From the NCBI RefSeq assembly GCF_000743575.1, contig NZ_JQGC01000001.1, forward strand, positions 248,001-312,000: a stretch of DNA of 64,000 nt, given 5' to 3'. A model generated the notes under the pieces. The model saw only the letters and a list, made by a program, of their open reading frames with translations. It ran no database searches and was not told the DNA's origin. Below, one piece after another: positions 27,172 to 35,737 of the stretch; within the stretch, counting starts at the first letter, position 1; the number at the start of each line of letters is the position of its first letter. The position numbers and the translations under genes were made by a program. Source of the stretch: Devosia riboflavina (GTDB taxonomy: Bacteria; Pseudomonadota; Alphaproteobacteria; Rhizobiales; Devosiaceae).

Positions 27172-28659
27172 CTAAGCTTCCACCAGCACCGGCTGCGGTG
27201 CGCCGCCCGGCTTCTGTCCGCCTGAAGGCTTGAAGGCGAAGGCGAGGAAGAAGATGAGACCGAAACTCACCACCTGATACCAGAGCGCCAGCGAGGCAGA
27301 CTCGGCAAAGGCTGCAGTGGGCGCGCTGCCACCGGCAAAGGCGCCGCTGAGATGGGTAAAGAAGATTTCGCCGATCAGCGCCACGCCGAGCGCGCCGCCC
27401 ACCTGCTGGAAGGCCTGCAGGGCACCCGAACCGGCCCCGGCATCGCGCGGCGGCACATTGCGCAAGACGAGCTGGAACAGCGAAGAGAACCCGGTGCCAA
27501 GGCCGATACCGGCGATCAGCAGCGGCACGAAGAAGCTCCAGCTATTGATGGTATCGCCGGCTGCGCCGATGATGAGATGCAGCGAGCCGATACCGCCGGC
27601 CAGCATCAGGCCGGCAGCGCCGAGGCGGGCCCGCAGATAGTTGGAACCGAAGCGACCGGCGATCAGCGAGGCGATCAGCACGCCCACCGAGAAGGGCGTA
27701 TTGGTGAGGCCCGACTGCAGCGGCGTCATGCCAAAGCCGCTCTGCAGCAGCAGCGAAATGATCATGAACATGCCCGGAATGCCCGAGGCATAGATGGTGA
27801 CCACAAAGGCGCCGAACATGAAGTCGCGGTTCTTCAAGAGGTCATAATTGAGGAGCTGCGGCAGACCGGCATCGGCGCGGCGCTTGGTCCAGAGAACGAA
27901 AAGACCGATCAGCACGAGACCCGCAGCGATGAGCCCAAAGGCCCAGAGCGGCCAGCCATAGGCGCGGCCTTCGACGATGGGGAAGACCACCGCGACAATG
28001 CCGAGGCCGAAGAGGCCGATGCCGATGAAATCGTTCTTGAGGTCCGGATGGCCCGGCAGGCGCGGAATAAGGAACCAGCCGGCGACCACGGCAGCAATAC
28101 CGACGGGCACGTTGACGAGGAAGATCGGCTCCCAATCAAGACCGAAAATGTGGGCTTCGATGAGAAGGCCACCCAGGATCGGGCCGCAGACCGAGGCGAG
28201 GCCGGCGGTGAGGCCGAAGAGCGAGAAGGCCTGGCCGCGCTCATGCGGCGGGAAGGTGACGGTTGCGATGGCGAGGACCTGCGGGGTCATCATGGCGCCG
28301 GCGAGGCCCTGGATGATGCGGGCGACGATCAGCATTTCGATCGAAGAGGACATGCCGCACAGCGCCGAGGCGGCGGTGAAGGCGGCAACGCCCCAGAGGA
28401 AGAGGCGGGTGCGGCCAAGGATGTCGCCGAGGCGGCCGAAGGGCAGCAGACCCAGCGCGAAGGCGAGGACATAGGCGGCGACGACCCATTCGATCTGGTT
28501 GTCGGTGGCGCCGAGGTTTTCGCGCATGGAGGGGAGCGCGACGTTGACGATGGTGACGTCGATCAGATTCATGAAATTGGCGATCAGCAGCACGAAAAGG
28601 CCGATCCAGCGGCGCGGATCGGGTGGTGCATCAGCCGCATGGGCGTGAGGGGAGGACAT
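27172..28659 (-). CDS. MFS drug/H+ antiporter, DHA2 (EmrB/QacA) type
   Basis: Efflux permease of 495 aa with about 14 predicted transmembrane helices. The N-terminal motif D1 (NFMNLIDVTIVNVALPSM), motif A (GRLGDILGRTRLF) and motif C (GPILGGLLIEAHIFGLDWEPIFLVNVPVG) identify the DHA2 family. ATG 28659 is chosen; the open frame upstream is inside the TetR gene. It follows the TetR gene with a 5-bp gap on the same strand, so it is autoregulated as a tetR-efflux unit. The substrate is unknown. Confidence 0.92.
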   Translation of the reverse strand: MSSPHAHAADAPPDPRRWIGLFVLLIANFMNLIDVTIVNVALPSMRENLGATDNQIEWVVAAYVLAFALGLLPFGRLGDILGRTRLFLWGVAAFTAASALCGMSSSIEMLIVARIIQGLAGAMMTPQVLAIATVTFPPHERGQAFSLFGLTAGLASVCGPILGGLLIEAHIFGLDWEPIFLVNVPVGIAAVVAGWFLIPRLPGHPDLKNDFIGIGLFGLGIVAVVFPIVEGRAYGWPLWAFGLIAAGLVLIGLFVLWTKRRADAGLPQLLNYDLLKNRDFMFGAFVVTIYASGIPGMFMIISLLLQSGFGMTPLQSGLTNTPFSVGVLIASLIAGRFGSNYLRARLGAAGLMLAGGIGSLHLIIGAAGDTINSWSFFVPLLIAGIGLGTGFSSLFQLVLRNVPPRDAGAGSGALQAFQQVGGALGVALIGEIFFTHLSGAFAGGSAPTAAFAESASLALWYQVVSFGLIFFLAFAFKPSGGQKPGGAPQPVLVEA

Positions 28660-28664
28660 GAGGT

Positions 28665-29276
28665 CTAGCCTTGATTGGAAACGGGGAGGAAAAAGGCGCG
28701 CTCGAGCTCGGCAATGACCGGTTCGAGCGAGGGGCGGCGATGGGGACGCCAGCAATCGGATAGGGCGGCGGTGACGACGATGGCCGCCGCGGCAGGGTCG
28801 ATGTTGGGGCGGAAGGAGCCGTCCTCGATGCCGGTGCGGAAGATTTTGGTGAACTGGCCGGTCCAATATGCCTGCATGGGCAGGATGATCTCGGCAATGG
28901 TGGGATCGCGGCGGGAGAGGTCGACCAGTTCGCTGAGGACGCCGATCAGCTCGGGCATTTCGGCGACGATTTCGCGGAATTCGTTGAACTCCTGGCGGAG
29001 CTGCGCGCCGGCATCGAGGCCTTCCTTTGGATGGCGCAGGGCCTGAGCCTTGAAATCGTCGCGGAGGGACGCGGCGACCAGCGCCACCAGCGCCTCCTTG
29101 CTCGGCACATGATAGTGGAGCGTGGCGATATTGATGCCGACGCGCTCGGCGATGTCGCGTGTGCGCAGGCCCTCGAGACCCTTTTCGATGATGAGGGCAC
29201 GGGCGGCGCGGGCAATGGCGATGCGTCGCTCATCGCCGCTTTCACGCTTCGGGATAGGAGCCTGTTCGGGACACAT
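28665..29276 (-). CDS. TetR-family repressor of the adjacent efflux pump
   Basis: Transcription factor of 203 aa. The N-terminal helix-turn-helix (LRTRDIAERVGINIATLHYHVPSKEALVALV, about 38-68) is typical TetR. The C-terminal domain is the variable ligand-binding part. It is first gene of a two-gene operon with the DHA2 pump. A 16-bp palindrome upstream (29332-29347) is a candidate operator. Confidence 0.9.
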   Translation of the reverse strand: MCPEQAPIPKRESGDERRIAIARAARALIIEKGLEGLRTRDIAERVGINIATLHYHVPSKEALVALVAASLRDDFKAQALRHPKEGLDAGAQLRQEFNEFREIVAEMPELIGVLSELVDLSRRDPTIAEIILPMQAYWTGQFTKIFRTGIEDGSFRPNIDPAAAAIVVTAALSDCWRPHRRPSLEPVIAELERAFFLPVSNQG

Positions 29277-29331
29277 GGGAGGTTCGGAATTTGATCGGAC
29301 GGCGCTTCAATACATGCGGTCGCGCTATCAA

Positions 29332-29347
29332 TCAATCATTTGATTGA
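29332..29347. promoter_or_regulatory. Candidate TetR operator (16-bp palindrome)
   Basis: TCAATCATTTGATTGA is a perfect palindrome in the 174-bp space between the tetR start (29276, leftward) and ilvA (29451, rightward). An extra ATCA half precedes it. Position and symmetry fit a TetR operator; binding is inference. Confidence 0.5.
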
Positions 29348-29450
29348 GAAAACGTGCCATGCCCGAAACGCATGCAGCATTGCTATGACCGGCCGTTGAC
29401 ATTTGCTGTCAGCAGGCGTCCATCACCCCCATATTCTGGAAAGCCGTGCC

Positions 29451-30968
29451 ATGACCGATTATGTCCGCAAAATCCTGACTTCAGCGGTTTACGAGGTTGC
29501 CGAGGAGACCGCGCTCGATCCGATGCGCCTGCTCTCGACCAAGCTCGGCCAGGAGATTTTGCTCAAGCGCGAGGACTTGCAGCCGGTCTTTTCGTTCAAG
29601 ATCAGGGGCGCGCATAACCGCATGAGCCAGTTGACGGCGGAGGAACGGGCGCGGGGCGTGATCTGTGCCTCAGCCGGCAATCACGCGCAGGGCGTGGCGC
29701 TGTCGGCGACACGGCTCGGCGTGCGCTCGATCATCGTCATGCCGACGACGACGCCGGGGATCAAGGTCGATGCGGTGCGTCGGCTCGGGGGCGAGGTCGT
29801 GCTGTTCGGCGACGGCTTTGACGCGGCGCGGGCGCATGCCTCGGGGCTGGCCGAGCGGCACGGCTATGTCTTTGTACATCCGTTCGACGATCCCGACGTG
29901 ATCGCCGGCCAGGGGACGATCGGCATGGAATTGCTGCGCCAGCATCCGGGCGAAATCGGCGCCATCTATGTGCCCATCGGCGGCGGCGGGCTTGCGGCGG
30001 GTATTGCCGCCTTCGTCAAATTCCTGCGGCCCGAGATCAAGGTGATCGGCGTCGAGCCCGAAGAAGCGGCCAGCATGAAGGCGGCGATCGCGGCTGGCGG
30101 GCCGGTGACGCTCAACGAAGTCGGACTCTTTGCCGATGGCGTGGCCGTGCGGCAGGTGGGCGACGAGACATTCAGGCTCTGCCGGGAGCTGCTCGACGAC
30201 ATCATCACTGTCAGCAATGACGAGATCTGCGCTGCCATCAAGGACATCTTTGACGACATGCGCGCCATTGCCGAGCCGGCAGGGGCGCTGGCCCTCGCGG
30301 GTCTCCGCCGTCATATCGAGATGGGTGCGGCGCCCAAGGGCGCGCTGATCGCGATCAATTCGGGCGCCAATGTCAATTTCGACCGGCTGCGCTATGTCTC
30401 CGAACGCGCCGAAATCGGCGAACGGGCCGAGGCCCTGCTGGCGGTGACCATTCCCGAAGTACCGGGCAGCTATCGCGCCTTCATTCGCCTGCTGGGCCGC
30501 CGCGCCATCACCGAATTCAACTATCGCTACGCCCATGCCAGCGCCGCGCACATCTTTGTCGGCGTCAAACTCTCGCAGGGCGACAAGGAAAAGCGCGAGA
30601 TCATCGATCTCCTCACCGCCAATGGTCTCGGCGTCACCGACATGACCGACAATGAGGTCGCAAAGCTCCACGTGCGCTACATGGTGGGTGGGCGCGTCGC
30701 GGGCCTAACTGACGAAATGCTGTTCCGCTTCCAGTTTCCCGAACGGCCCGGCGCGCTTCTGACCTTCCTCGAAGGGCTCAATGACGCCTGGAATATTTCC
30801 CTTTTCCACTACCGCAATCATGGTTCGGATTATGGCAGGGTGCTCGTTGGGGTAGAGGTGCCCATCGACACGCGCGCTGACTTTTACGCCCATATCGACG
30901 CCATCGGCTTTCCCTATTGGAACGAAACGGAAAATCCGGCCTACCGGCAATTTCTTGAAGCAAATTGA
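29451..30968 (+). CDS. ilvA: Threonine ammonia-lyase, biosynthetic
   Basis: PLP enzyme of 505 aa that deaminates threonine to 2-oxobutyrate, the first step of isoleucine synthesis. The PLP lysine is Lys50 in FSFKIRGAHN, and the phosphate-binding GGGGLAAG loop lies near 186-193. About residues 325-505 form two ACT-like regulatory domains (E-V-P-G-S-Y-R start at about 345; FPERPGALLTFLEGL), so isoleucine feedback is expected. Length matches the E. coli IlvA type (514 aa) rather than the short catabolic TdcB. The ATG at 29451 is preferred over the upstream in-frame start. Confidence 0.95.
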   Translation: MTDYVRKILTSAVYEVAEETALDPMRLLSTKLGQEILLKREDLQPVFSFKIRGAHNRMSQLTAEERARGVICASAGNHAQGVALSATRLGVRSIIVMPTTTPGIKVDAVRRLGGEVVLFGDGFDAARAHASGLAERHGYVFVHPFDDPDVIAGQGTIGMELLRQHPGEIGAIYVPIGGGGLAAGIAAFVKFLRPEIKVIGVEPEEAASMKAAIAAGGPVTLNEVGLFADGVAVRQVGDETFRLCRELLDDIITVSNDEICAAIKDIFDDMRAIAEPAGALALAGLRRHIEMGAAPKGALIAINSGANVNFDRLRYVSERAEIGERAEALLAVTIPEVPGSYRAFIRLLGRRAITEFNYRYAHASAAHIFVGVKLSQGDKEKREIIDLLTANGLGVTDMTDNEVAKLHVRYMVGGRVAGLTDEMLFRFQFPERPGALLTFLEGLNDAWNISLFHYRNHGSDYGRVLVGVEVPIDTRADFYAHIDAIGFPYWNETENPAYRQFLEAN

Positions 30969-31147
30969 ACCGTTTTCCTTAGGGTGAGTTCGACATGCAG
31001 GCGAAATAAAGCGTCACTATAAGCGTTGACGCAATTCTGCCGCACATCGACTGCAATTCACTGCCCAAGGGGCAATCAAACCGGGGGACAGCGCGGGGGT
31101 TGGACAGTACAACCGCGCCCTTCACAACATCGAGGAAGACGCAGACC

Positions 31148-32380
31148 ATGATGAGAATCAACAAGATCCAGGGCCTGATGCTGGCATCTGGCATGGCCAC
31201 GCTCGCGCTGATGCAGCCGGCCATGGCGCTCGACGCACAGACGTTCGTCGATCGTATCGCTGCGGTCTACAAGATTGGCGGCTATGACATCCAGTTTGGC
31301 GCCGCGACGCTCGATGGCGACACCATCACCGTCGATGGTGCGACCGTTGGTGTGACCGGCGTCGAAGAACCCTGGACCGTGGACACCACGCTGACCTTTA
31401 CCGGCGTTGCCGAAGGCGACGATGGCAGCTTCACTGCCGACGCCCTGACCATTCCCGATATCGACACCGAATTCGCCCAGGACCCGGTCGGCCACGTCTC
31501 GCTGGTCGATATCACGGCCACGGACATCTACCTGCCGCCGGAAGACAAGGTGAATGTCACGGCCCTGCTCGAATCCGTCGGCAGCCTGACCACCGGCCCA
31601 CTGTCTGTGACCCGCGACGGCACCGAGGTGATCTCCTACGAGTCCATCGAGGCCGTGAACGAGTTCTCCTATGACGACGCCAATGCGCTGACCGACATTG
31701 CCTCGACCTTTGCCGTCAACGGCATCTGGGCCGACCTCTCCACCGTTTCCGAAGAAGATGCGGAAGCCGGTGCGGTCATCCAGGCCCTCGGCCTGACCGA
31801 GATCAACGGCAATATCAGCCAGACCATGACCTGGGGCATGACCGATGGCCATCTGGTGATCGAAGACTTCCTCTTCGATTTCGCCGATATCGGCGCCATC
31901 AACTTCAAGGCCGACATTTCCGGCCTGACCCCGGCCGTGCTCGAAAAGATCTATGCCATGGACGCCGCCTCGACCGGTTCGACGCCGGAAGAACAGCAGG
32001 CTCAGCAGATGATGGTGGGTATGGAACTGCTCCAGGCCCTGACCCTGACCGGTTCGAGCCTGCGCTATGACGATGCCGGCCTTGCGCCAAAACTGCTCGA
32101 CATGTTCGCCGCCCAGTCGGGTGCCGATCGCGCCACCTTCGTTGAAGGTCTCAAGGCCATGGTGCCCCAGCTCGTCGGCCAGGCCGGCATTCCGGCGCTG
32201 ACGGATCTCGTCACTCCGGCTGCCAATGCTTTCCTCGACGATCCCAAGAGCATCGAAGTCGCCGTGCGCCCGGCAACCCCGACCACACTCCTCGTGCTCA
32301 GCGCCGCTGCCGCCAACCCGGCCGGCCTGATCTCGGCTCTCGGCCTTGCCGTCACGGCCAACCAGCCTTCTGCCGAATAA
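31148..32380 (+). CDS. Exported protein of unknown function, 410 aa
   Basis: No family recognised. A signal peptide is evident (MMRINKIQ, hydrophobic core, cleavage after PAMA near residue 28), so the protein is periplasmic or secreted. The mature part is acidic, rich in Thr, Asp and Ala, with repeated short beta-like stretches such as GDTITVDGATVGVTGV and DGTEVISYESIEAVNEFSY, no cysteines and no membrane segments; the C-terminal third is more helical (AQSGADRATFVEGLKAM). A hairpin follows the stop. It stands alone between ilvA and the nucleotidase gene. It could be an envelope or lipid-binding protein, but this is a guess. Confidence 0.85.
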   Translation: MMRINKIQGLMLASGMATLALMQPAMALDAQTFVDRIAAVYKIGGYDIQFGAATLDGDTITVDGATVGVTGVEEPWTVDTTLTFTGVAEGDDGSFTADALTIPDIDTEFAQDPVGHVSLVDITATDIYLPPEDKVNVTALLESVGSLTTGPLSVTRDGTEVISYESIEAVNEFSYDDANALTDIASTFAVNGIWADLSTVSEEDAEAGAVIQALGLTEINGNISQTMTWGMTDGHLVIEDFLFDFADIGAINFKADISGLTPAVLEKIYAMDAASTGSTPEEQQAQQMMVGMELLQALTLTGSSLRYDDAGLAPKLLDMFAAQSGADRATFVEGLKAMVPQLVGQAGIPALTDLVTPAANAFLDDPKSIEVAVRPATPTTLLVLSAAAANPAGLISALGLAVTANQPSAE

Positions 32381-32388
32381 CACTTCCT

Positions 32389-32412
32389 GCGAGCCTCCCA
32401 CGGGAGGCTCGC
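32389..32412 (+). terminator. Hairpin after the 410-aa exported protein gene
   Basis: GCGAGCCTCC (32389-32398) pairs perfectly with GGAGGCTCGC (32403-32412) around a 4-nt loop, 9 bp past the stop codon. There is no clear T tract, so termination may be partial. Confidence 0.6.
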
Positions 32413-32455
32413 ATCCCCGGATGCAGTTTCAATCTCTCTGTGGCACACTGCAGCT

Positions 32456-33151
32456 ATGACCACTGCTGCCCCAAAAAGCCTCAACCACATCACCGACTGG
32501 GTCTTTGACCTCGACAACACACTCTATCCGCGCGAGTGCAATCTCTTCGCGCAGATCGATGTGCGCATTACCCACTACGTGATGGATGTCACCCAGCTCG
32601 ACTTCGACGCGGCCCGCACGCTGCAGAAGAGCTATTATCGCGATTTCGGCACCACGCTGAACGGGCTGATGAACCGGCACGCGATCGACCCCGACCACTT
32701 TCTCAATACCGTCCATGCCATCGACTACACGCCGGTCGATCCGCACCCTCAGCTGATTGACGCCATCCGCGCCCTGCCCGGCCGCAAGTTCATCCTGACC
32801 AATGGCGATACCGGCCATGCCCGCTCGGTACTCGGCCGCCTTGGCGATCCCGACCTTTTCGAAGATGTCTATGACATCCGCGCCATGACCTATGTGCCAA
32901 AGCCGCATCGCGAGGCCTATGACGGGTTTCTCAATCGCCACGGGATCGATCCCGCCAAGGCGGTGATGTTCGATGATCTCGAAAAGAACCTCGTCGTGCC
33001 GCACGAGATCGGCATGTCGACCGTGCAGGTCGTTGCCGGAGAGGGATTTGCCCACGACCAGGTGGAAGCCTGGGAACTGGGGCAATCGACGGGACCGCAT
33101 GTGCATCATGTGACGGGTGATCTCGCCGGGTTTTTGCGCAATTTACGGTGA
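32456..33151 (+). CDS. Pyrimidine 5'-nucleotidase, HAD superfamily
   Basis: HAD-like phosphatase of 231 aa in the pyrimidine 5'-nucleotidase (SDT1/YjjG-related) subfamily, dephosphorylating UMP/CMP-type nucleotides. HAD motif I is VFDLDNTLYP (nucleophile Asp18, Asp20), motif II is ILTNGD, and motif IV is VMFDDLEKN. In many Hyphomicrobiales this gene lies between argB and dapD; neither dapD nor dapE follows here, which supports local rearrangement. Confidence 0.9.
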   Translation: MTTAAPKSLNHITDWVFDLDNTLYPRECNLFAQIDVRITHYVMDVTQLDFDAARTLQKSYYRDFGTTLNGLMNRHAIDPDHFLNTVHAIDYTPVDPHPQLIDAIRALPGRKFILTNGDTGHARSVLGRLGDPDLFEDVYDIRAMTYVPKPHREAYDGFLNRHGIDPAKAVMFDDLEKNLVVPHEIGMSTVQVVAGEGFAHDQVEAWELGQSTGPHVHHVTGDLAGFLRNLR

Positions 33152-33190
33152 CGTTTTTGCGCCTCATCTGAAGCCACACCCACCAGCCCA

Positions 33191-33328
33191 ACCGAATTCG
33201 CTATAGCGAATTCGGTGGCACCTCCCCCTTGACGGGGGAGGATGGGAGGGGGTGCGGGAGCCACGATTTCTCGGCGTGCGACCACCCCTCCCCATCCCTC
33301 CCCGTCAAGGGGAGGGTGTCCATCGAGG
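33191..33328. repeat. Inverted-repeat element copy 3 (opposite orientation to copy 2)
   Basis: It begins with a perfect 26-bp palindrome (33191-33216, centre GCTATAGC). The arms CACCTCCCCCTTGACGGGGG and CCCCGTCAAGGGGAGGGTGT follow, with centre GGTGCGGGAGCCACGA. Its reverse complement aligns along nearly its whole length with the element at 27009-27152. It lies just after the nucleotidase gene, in non-coding DNA. Confidence 0.88.
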
Positions 33329-33419
33329 ATGTGAAACCGCCGGGGGAAAAGGCGGATGCACGATTTCACCGGCTTGCTCGACCCACTAAAATCACTCCAC
33401 TTCAGTGGAGCAGCTCGAC

Positions 33420-33797
33420 ATGAAAACCCTCCTCGACGACGTCGCCGGCTTCCATCGCGCCTGTGATCTTCCCGTGCTCGCAAAACCGCAATTCGTGCCG
33501 GAGCGCGCGGCGCTGCGTTCGGCGCTCCTTGCCGAAGAATGCCAGGAAACCGTGGAAGCGCTTGAGCGGGGCGACATGGAGAAAATCGCGGATGGCCTTG
33601 CCGACGTAATCTATGTCGCTGTGGGCGCGGCGCTCGAATTCGGCATTCCGCTCGACCGCGTCTGGGCCGAGGTGCATCGCTCGAACATGGCCAAGGTCGA
33701 TCCGTCGACGGGCAAGGTGATCAAGCGGGCTGACGGCAAGGTGCTGAAACCCGAGGGCTGGACGCCACCCGATGTGGCGGGGGTGCTCAAGGGCTGA
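33420..33797 (+). CDS. MazG-like nucleoside triphosphate pyrophosphohydrolase
   Basis: Small all-alpha pyrophosphohydrolase of 125 aa (MazG/PRA-PH-like superfamily), predicted to hydrolyse NTPs or related pyrophosphates. The metal-binding signature is split as usual: LAEECQETVEAL then KIADGLADVIYVAVG. The C-terminal RSNMAKVDPSTGKVIKRADGK segment is typical of the HAD-associated phosphoribosyl-ATP pyrophosphohydrolase-like subgroup. The ATG at 33420 has a GGAG nine bases upstream; GTG 33405 is an alternative. Confidence 0.87.
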   Translation: MKTLLDDVAGFHRACDLPVLAKPQFVPERAALRSALLAEECQETVEALERGDMEKIADGLADVIYVAVGAALEFGIPLDRVWAEVHRSNMAKVDPSTGKVIKRADGKVLKPEGWTPPDVAGVLKG

Positions 33798-33859
33798 GAG
33801 CGCAAAACATTACCAAGTCTTATATTTGCGCGGCGCTTTGGCGGCGCTATCATTAGGAC

Positions 33860-35737
33860 ATGACCGACCTTCCCGGGCGGCGGCCCCCGCCCATCTCCGA
33901 ACAGACCCCGACCCTAAAACAGCGCCTCGACAATCTCCGCCATCTCGGGCGGCTGATTGCGCAGATCTGGCGCACCAGCCGTCCCATGACCGCGGCCAGC
34001 ATTGGCCTCAGGCTCATCGCGGCACTGCAGCCGATTGCCGTGCTTTATGCCGCAAAGCTGATCGTCGATGAGGTGGTGCATCTCACCTCGGTGACTTCGC
34101 CTGGCCCGAGCCCCATGGACTGGTGGAATGCTGGCCTCTTGACGCCCGTGCTCTTCTACCTGGCGCTGGAAATGGCGCTGGTGCTGGCCAATGATGCGAT
34201 CGGCCGGGCCACGGGTCTCGTCGATTCCATTCTCTCCGAGCTGCACTCCAATCAAGTCAGCACCGAACTGATGGCGCATGCCGCCCGGCTCGACCTGATG
34301 CATTTTGAATCGGCCGAATATCAGGATCGGCTGGAACGCGCCCGGCGCCAGGCGGCGGGGCGCAATGCGCTCTTGAGCCAGCTTTTTGGCCAGGCGCAGG
34401 ACATCATAACCGTGCTGACGCTGGCCGCGGGCCTCTTCGTCTTCGCGCCCTGGCTGATCCTGCTGCTGCCACTCAGTTTCATCCCCTCGATCTGGGGTGA
34501 AACGCGCTTCAACACCATGGCCTATATGGTGAGCCGCTGGCGCACGCCGGAACGGCGGGAGTTGGAATATCTGCGCTATATCGGGGCCAGCGCCGAGACG
34601 GCCAAGGAGATCAAGCTTTTCGGGCTTGGCGGCTTTCTCATCGAGCGATTCAAGCTGCTGGCGCACGGCATTTTCCTCGAAAACCGCCGCATCTCCATCC
34701 TGCGCGCTGGCTGGGGCACGGTGTTCGCCACCATCTCTACCCTCGCCTATTACGCCGCCTATGCCTTCATCGTCTGGCGCACCATTACCGGCGAATTCTC
34801 CATCGGCGATCTCGCCTTTCTCTCGGGCTCGTTCCTGCGGCTCAATGGATTGTTCCAGAAAATCCTGCTCGGCTTCACCCAGATCGCCGGGCAATCCATG
34901 TTCCTCGACGATCTCTTTTCCTTCTTCGAGATCGAGCCGACCGTGCTGCCGCCGGCTCATCCAAAGGCCTTTCCGGTGCCGATCAGGGAGGGCATTCGCT
35001 TCGAGAACGTCGGCTTCCGCTATCCCGAAACCGAGAACTGGGTAATCCGGAACCTGTCGTTCACGCTCAGGGCTGGAGAGACGCTGGCGCTGGTGGGCGA
35101 GAACGGGGCGGGCAAGACCACCATCGTCAAGCTTTTGGCGCGGCTTTATGACCCGAGCGAGGGTCGCATCAGCGTCGATGGCGTCGACCTCAAGGACATG
35201 GCGCCGGCCGAAATCCACGCGCATCTGGGTGTCATTTTTCAGGACTTCATCCGCTACAGTTTTACGGCACGCGACAATATCGGGGTTGGCCGGGTGGAGG
35301 AGAAGAGCAACCAGCTCCGCATCGATCAGGCGGCCGAACAGAGCCTTGCGGATGCCGTCATTGCGAAACTTCCCAAGGGGTATGATCAGCAGCTTGGGCG
35401 GCTTTTCAAGCAGGGGCGCGACCTTTCGGGGGGCGAATGGCAGAAGGTGGCCATTGCGCGCTCCTATATGCGCGATGCGGAACTGATCATTCTCGACGAG
35501 CCGACGGCGGCGCTCGACGCCAAGGCGGAGGCCGAGGTTTTCGCGCGCTTCAAGGGGCTCGCCAGCGGCAAGACGGCCGTGATCATCTCGCACCGCTTTT
35601 CGACCGTGCGCATGGCCGACCGCATTCTGGTGCTGGAGCACGGCGCCATTCTCGAAGCCGGCACGCATGAAGAATTGCTGGCCAAAGGCGGGCGATATGC
35701 CGAACTCTTTGAGCTGCAGGCCGCAGGCTATCGCTGA
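33860..35737 (+). CDS. ABC exporter, fused membrane and ATPase domains
   Basis: Half-size ABC exporter of 625 aa that works as a dimer. The N-terminal half has about six membrane helices (roughly 40-340). The ATPase has Walker A GENGAGKTT, signature LSGGEWQKVAIARS, Walker B LIILDEPTAALD and H-loop ISHRFS. The membrane domain resembles multidrug/lipid-type exporters without a peptidase domain. It may be a monocistronic gene; its 3' end overlaps the convergent BaiN-like gene by 10 bp. The cargo is unknown. Confidence 0.92.
   Translation: MTDLPGRRPPPISEQTPTLKQRLDNLRHLGRLIAQIWRTSRPMTAASIGLRLIAALQPIAVLYAAKLIVDEVVHLTSVTSPGPSPMDWWNAGLLTPVLFYLALEMALVLANDAIGRATGLVDSILSELHSNQVSTELMAHAARLDLMHFESAEYQDRLERARRQAAGRNALLSQLFGQAQDIITVLTLAAGLFVFAPWLILLLPLSFIPSIWGETRFNTMAYMVSRWRTPERRELEYLRYIGASAETAKEIKLFGLGGFLIERFKLLAHGIFLENRRISILRAGWGTVFATISTLAYYAAYAFIVWRTITGEFSIGDLAFLSGSFLRLNGLFQKILLGFTQIAGQSMFLDDLFSFFEIEPTVLPPAHPKAFPVPIREGIRFENVGFRYPETENWVIRNLSFTLRAGETLALVGENGAGKTTIVKLLARLYDPSEGRISVDGVDLKDMAPAEIHAHLGVIFQDFIRYSFTARDNIGVGRVEEKSNQLRIDQAAEQSLADAVIAKLPKGYDQQLGRLFKQGRDLSGGEWQKVAIARSYMRDAELIILDEPTAALDAKAEAEVFARFKGLASGKTAVIISHRFSTVRMADRILVLEHGAILEAGTHEELLAKGGRYAELFELQAAGYR

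Noticed and set aside
27352-28668. 438-codon open frame on the plus strand
   Set aside because: Antisense to the DHA2 efflux gene; charged, repetitive composition without motifs.
27009-33328. CRISPR array or composite transposon
   Set aside because: The repeats are few, inverted and palindromic without spacers, and no cas or transposase gene lies near or between them.
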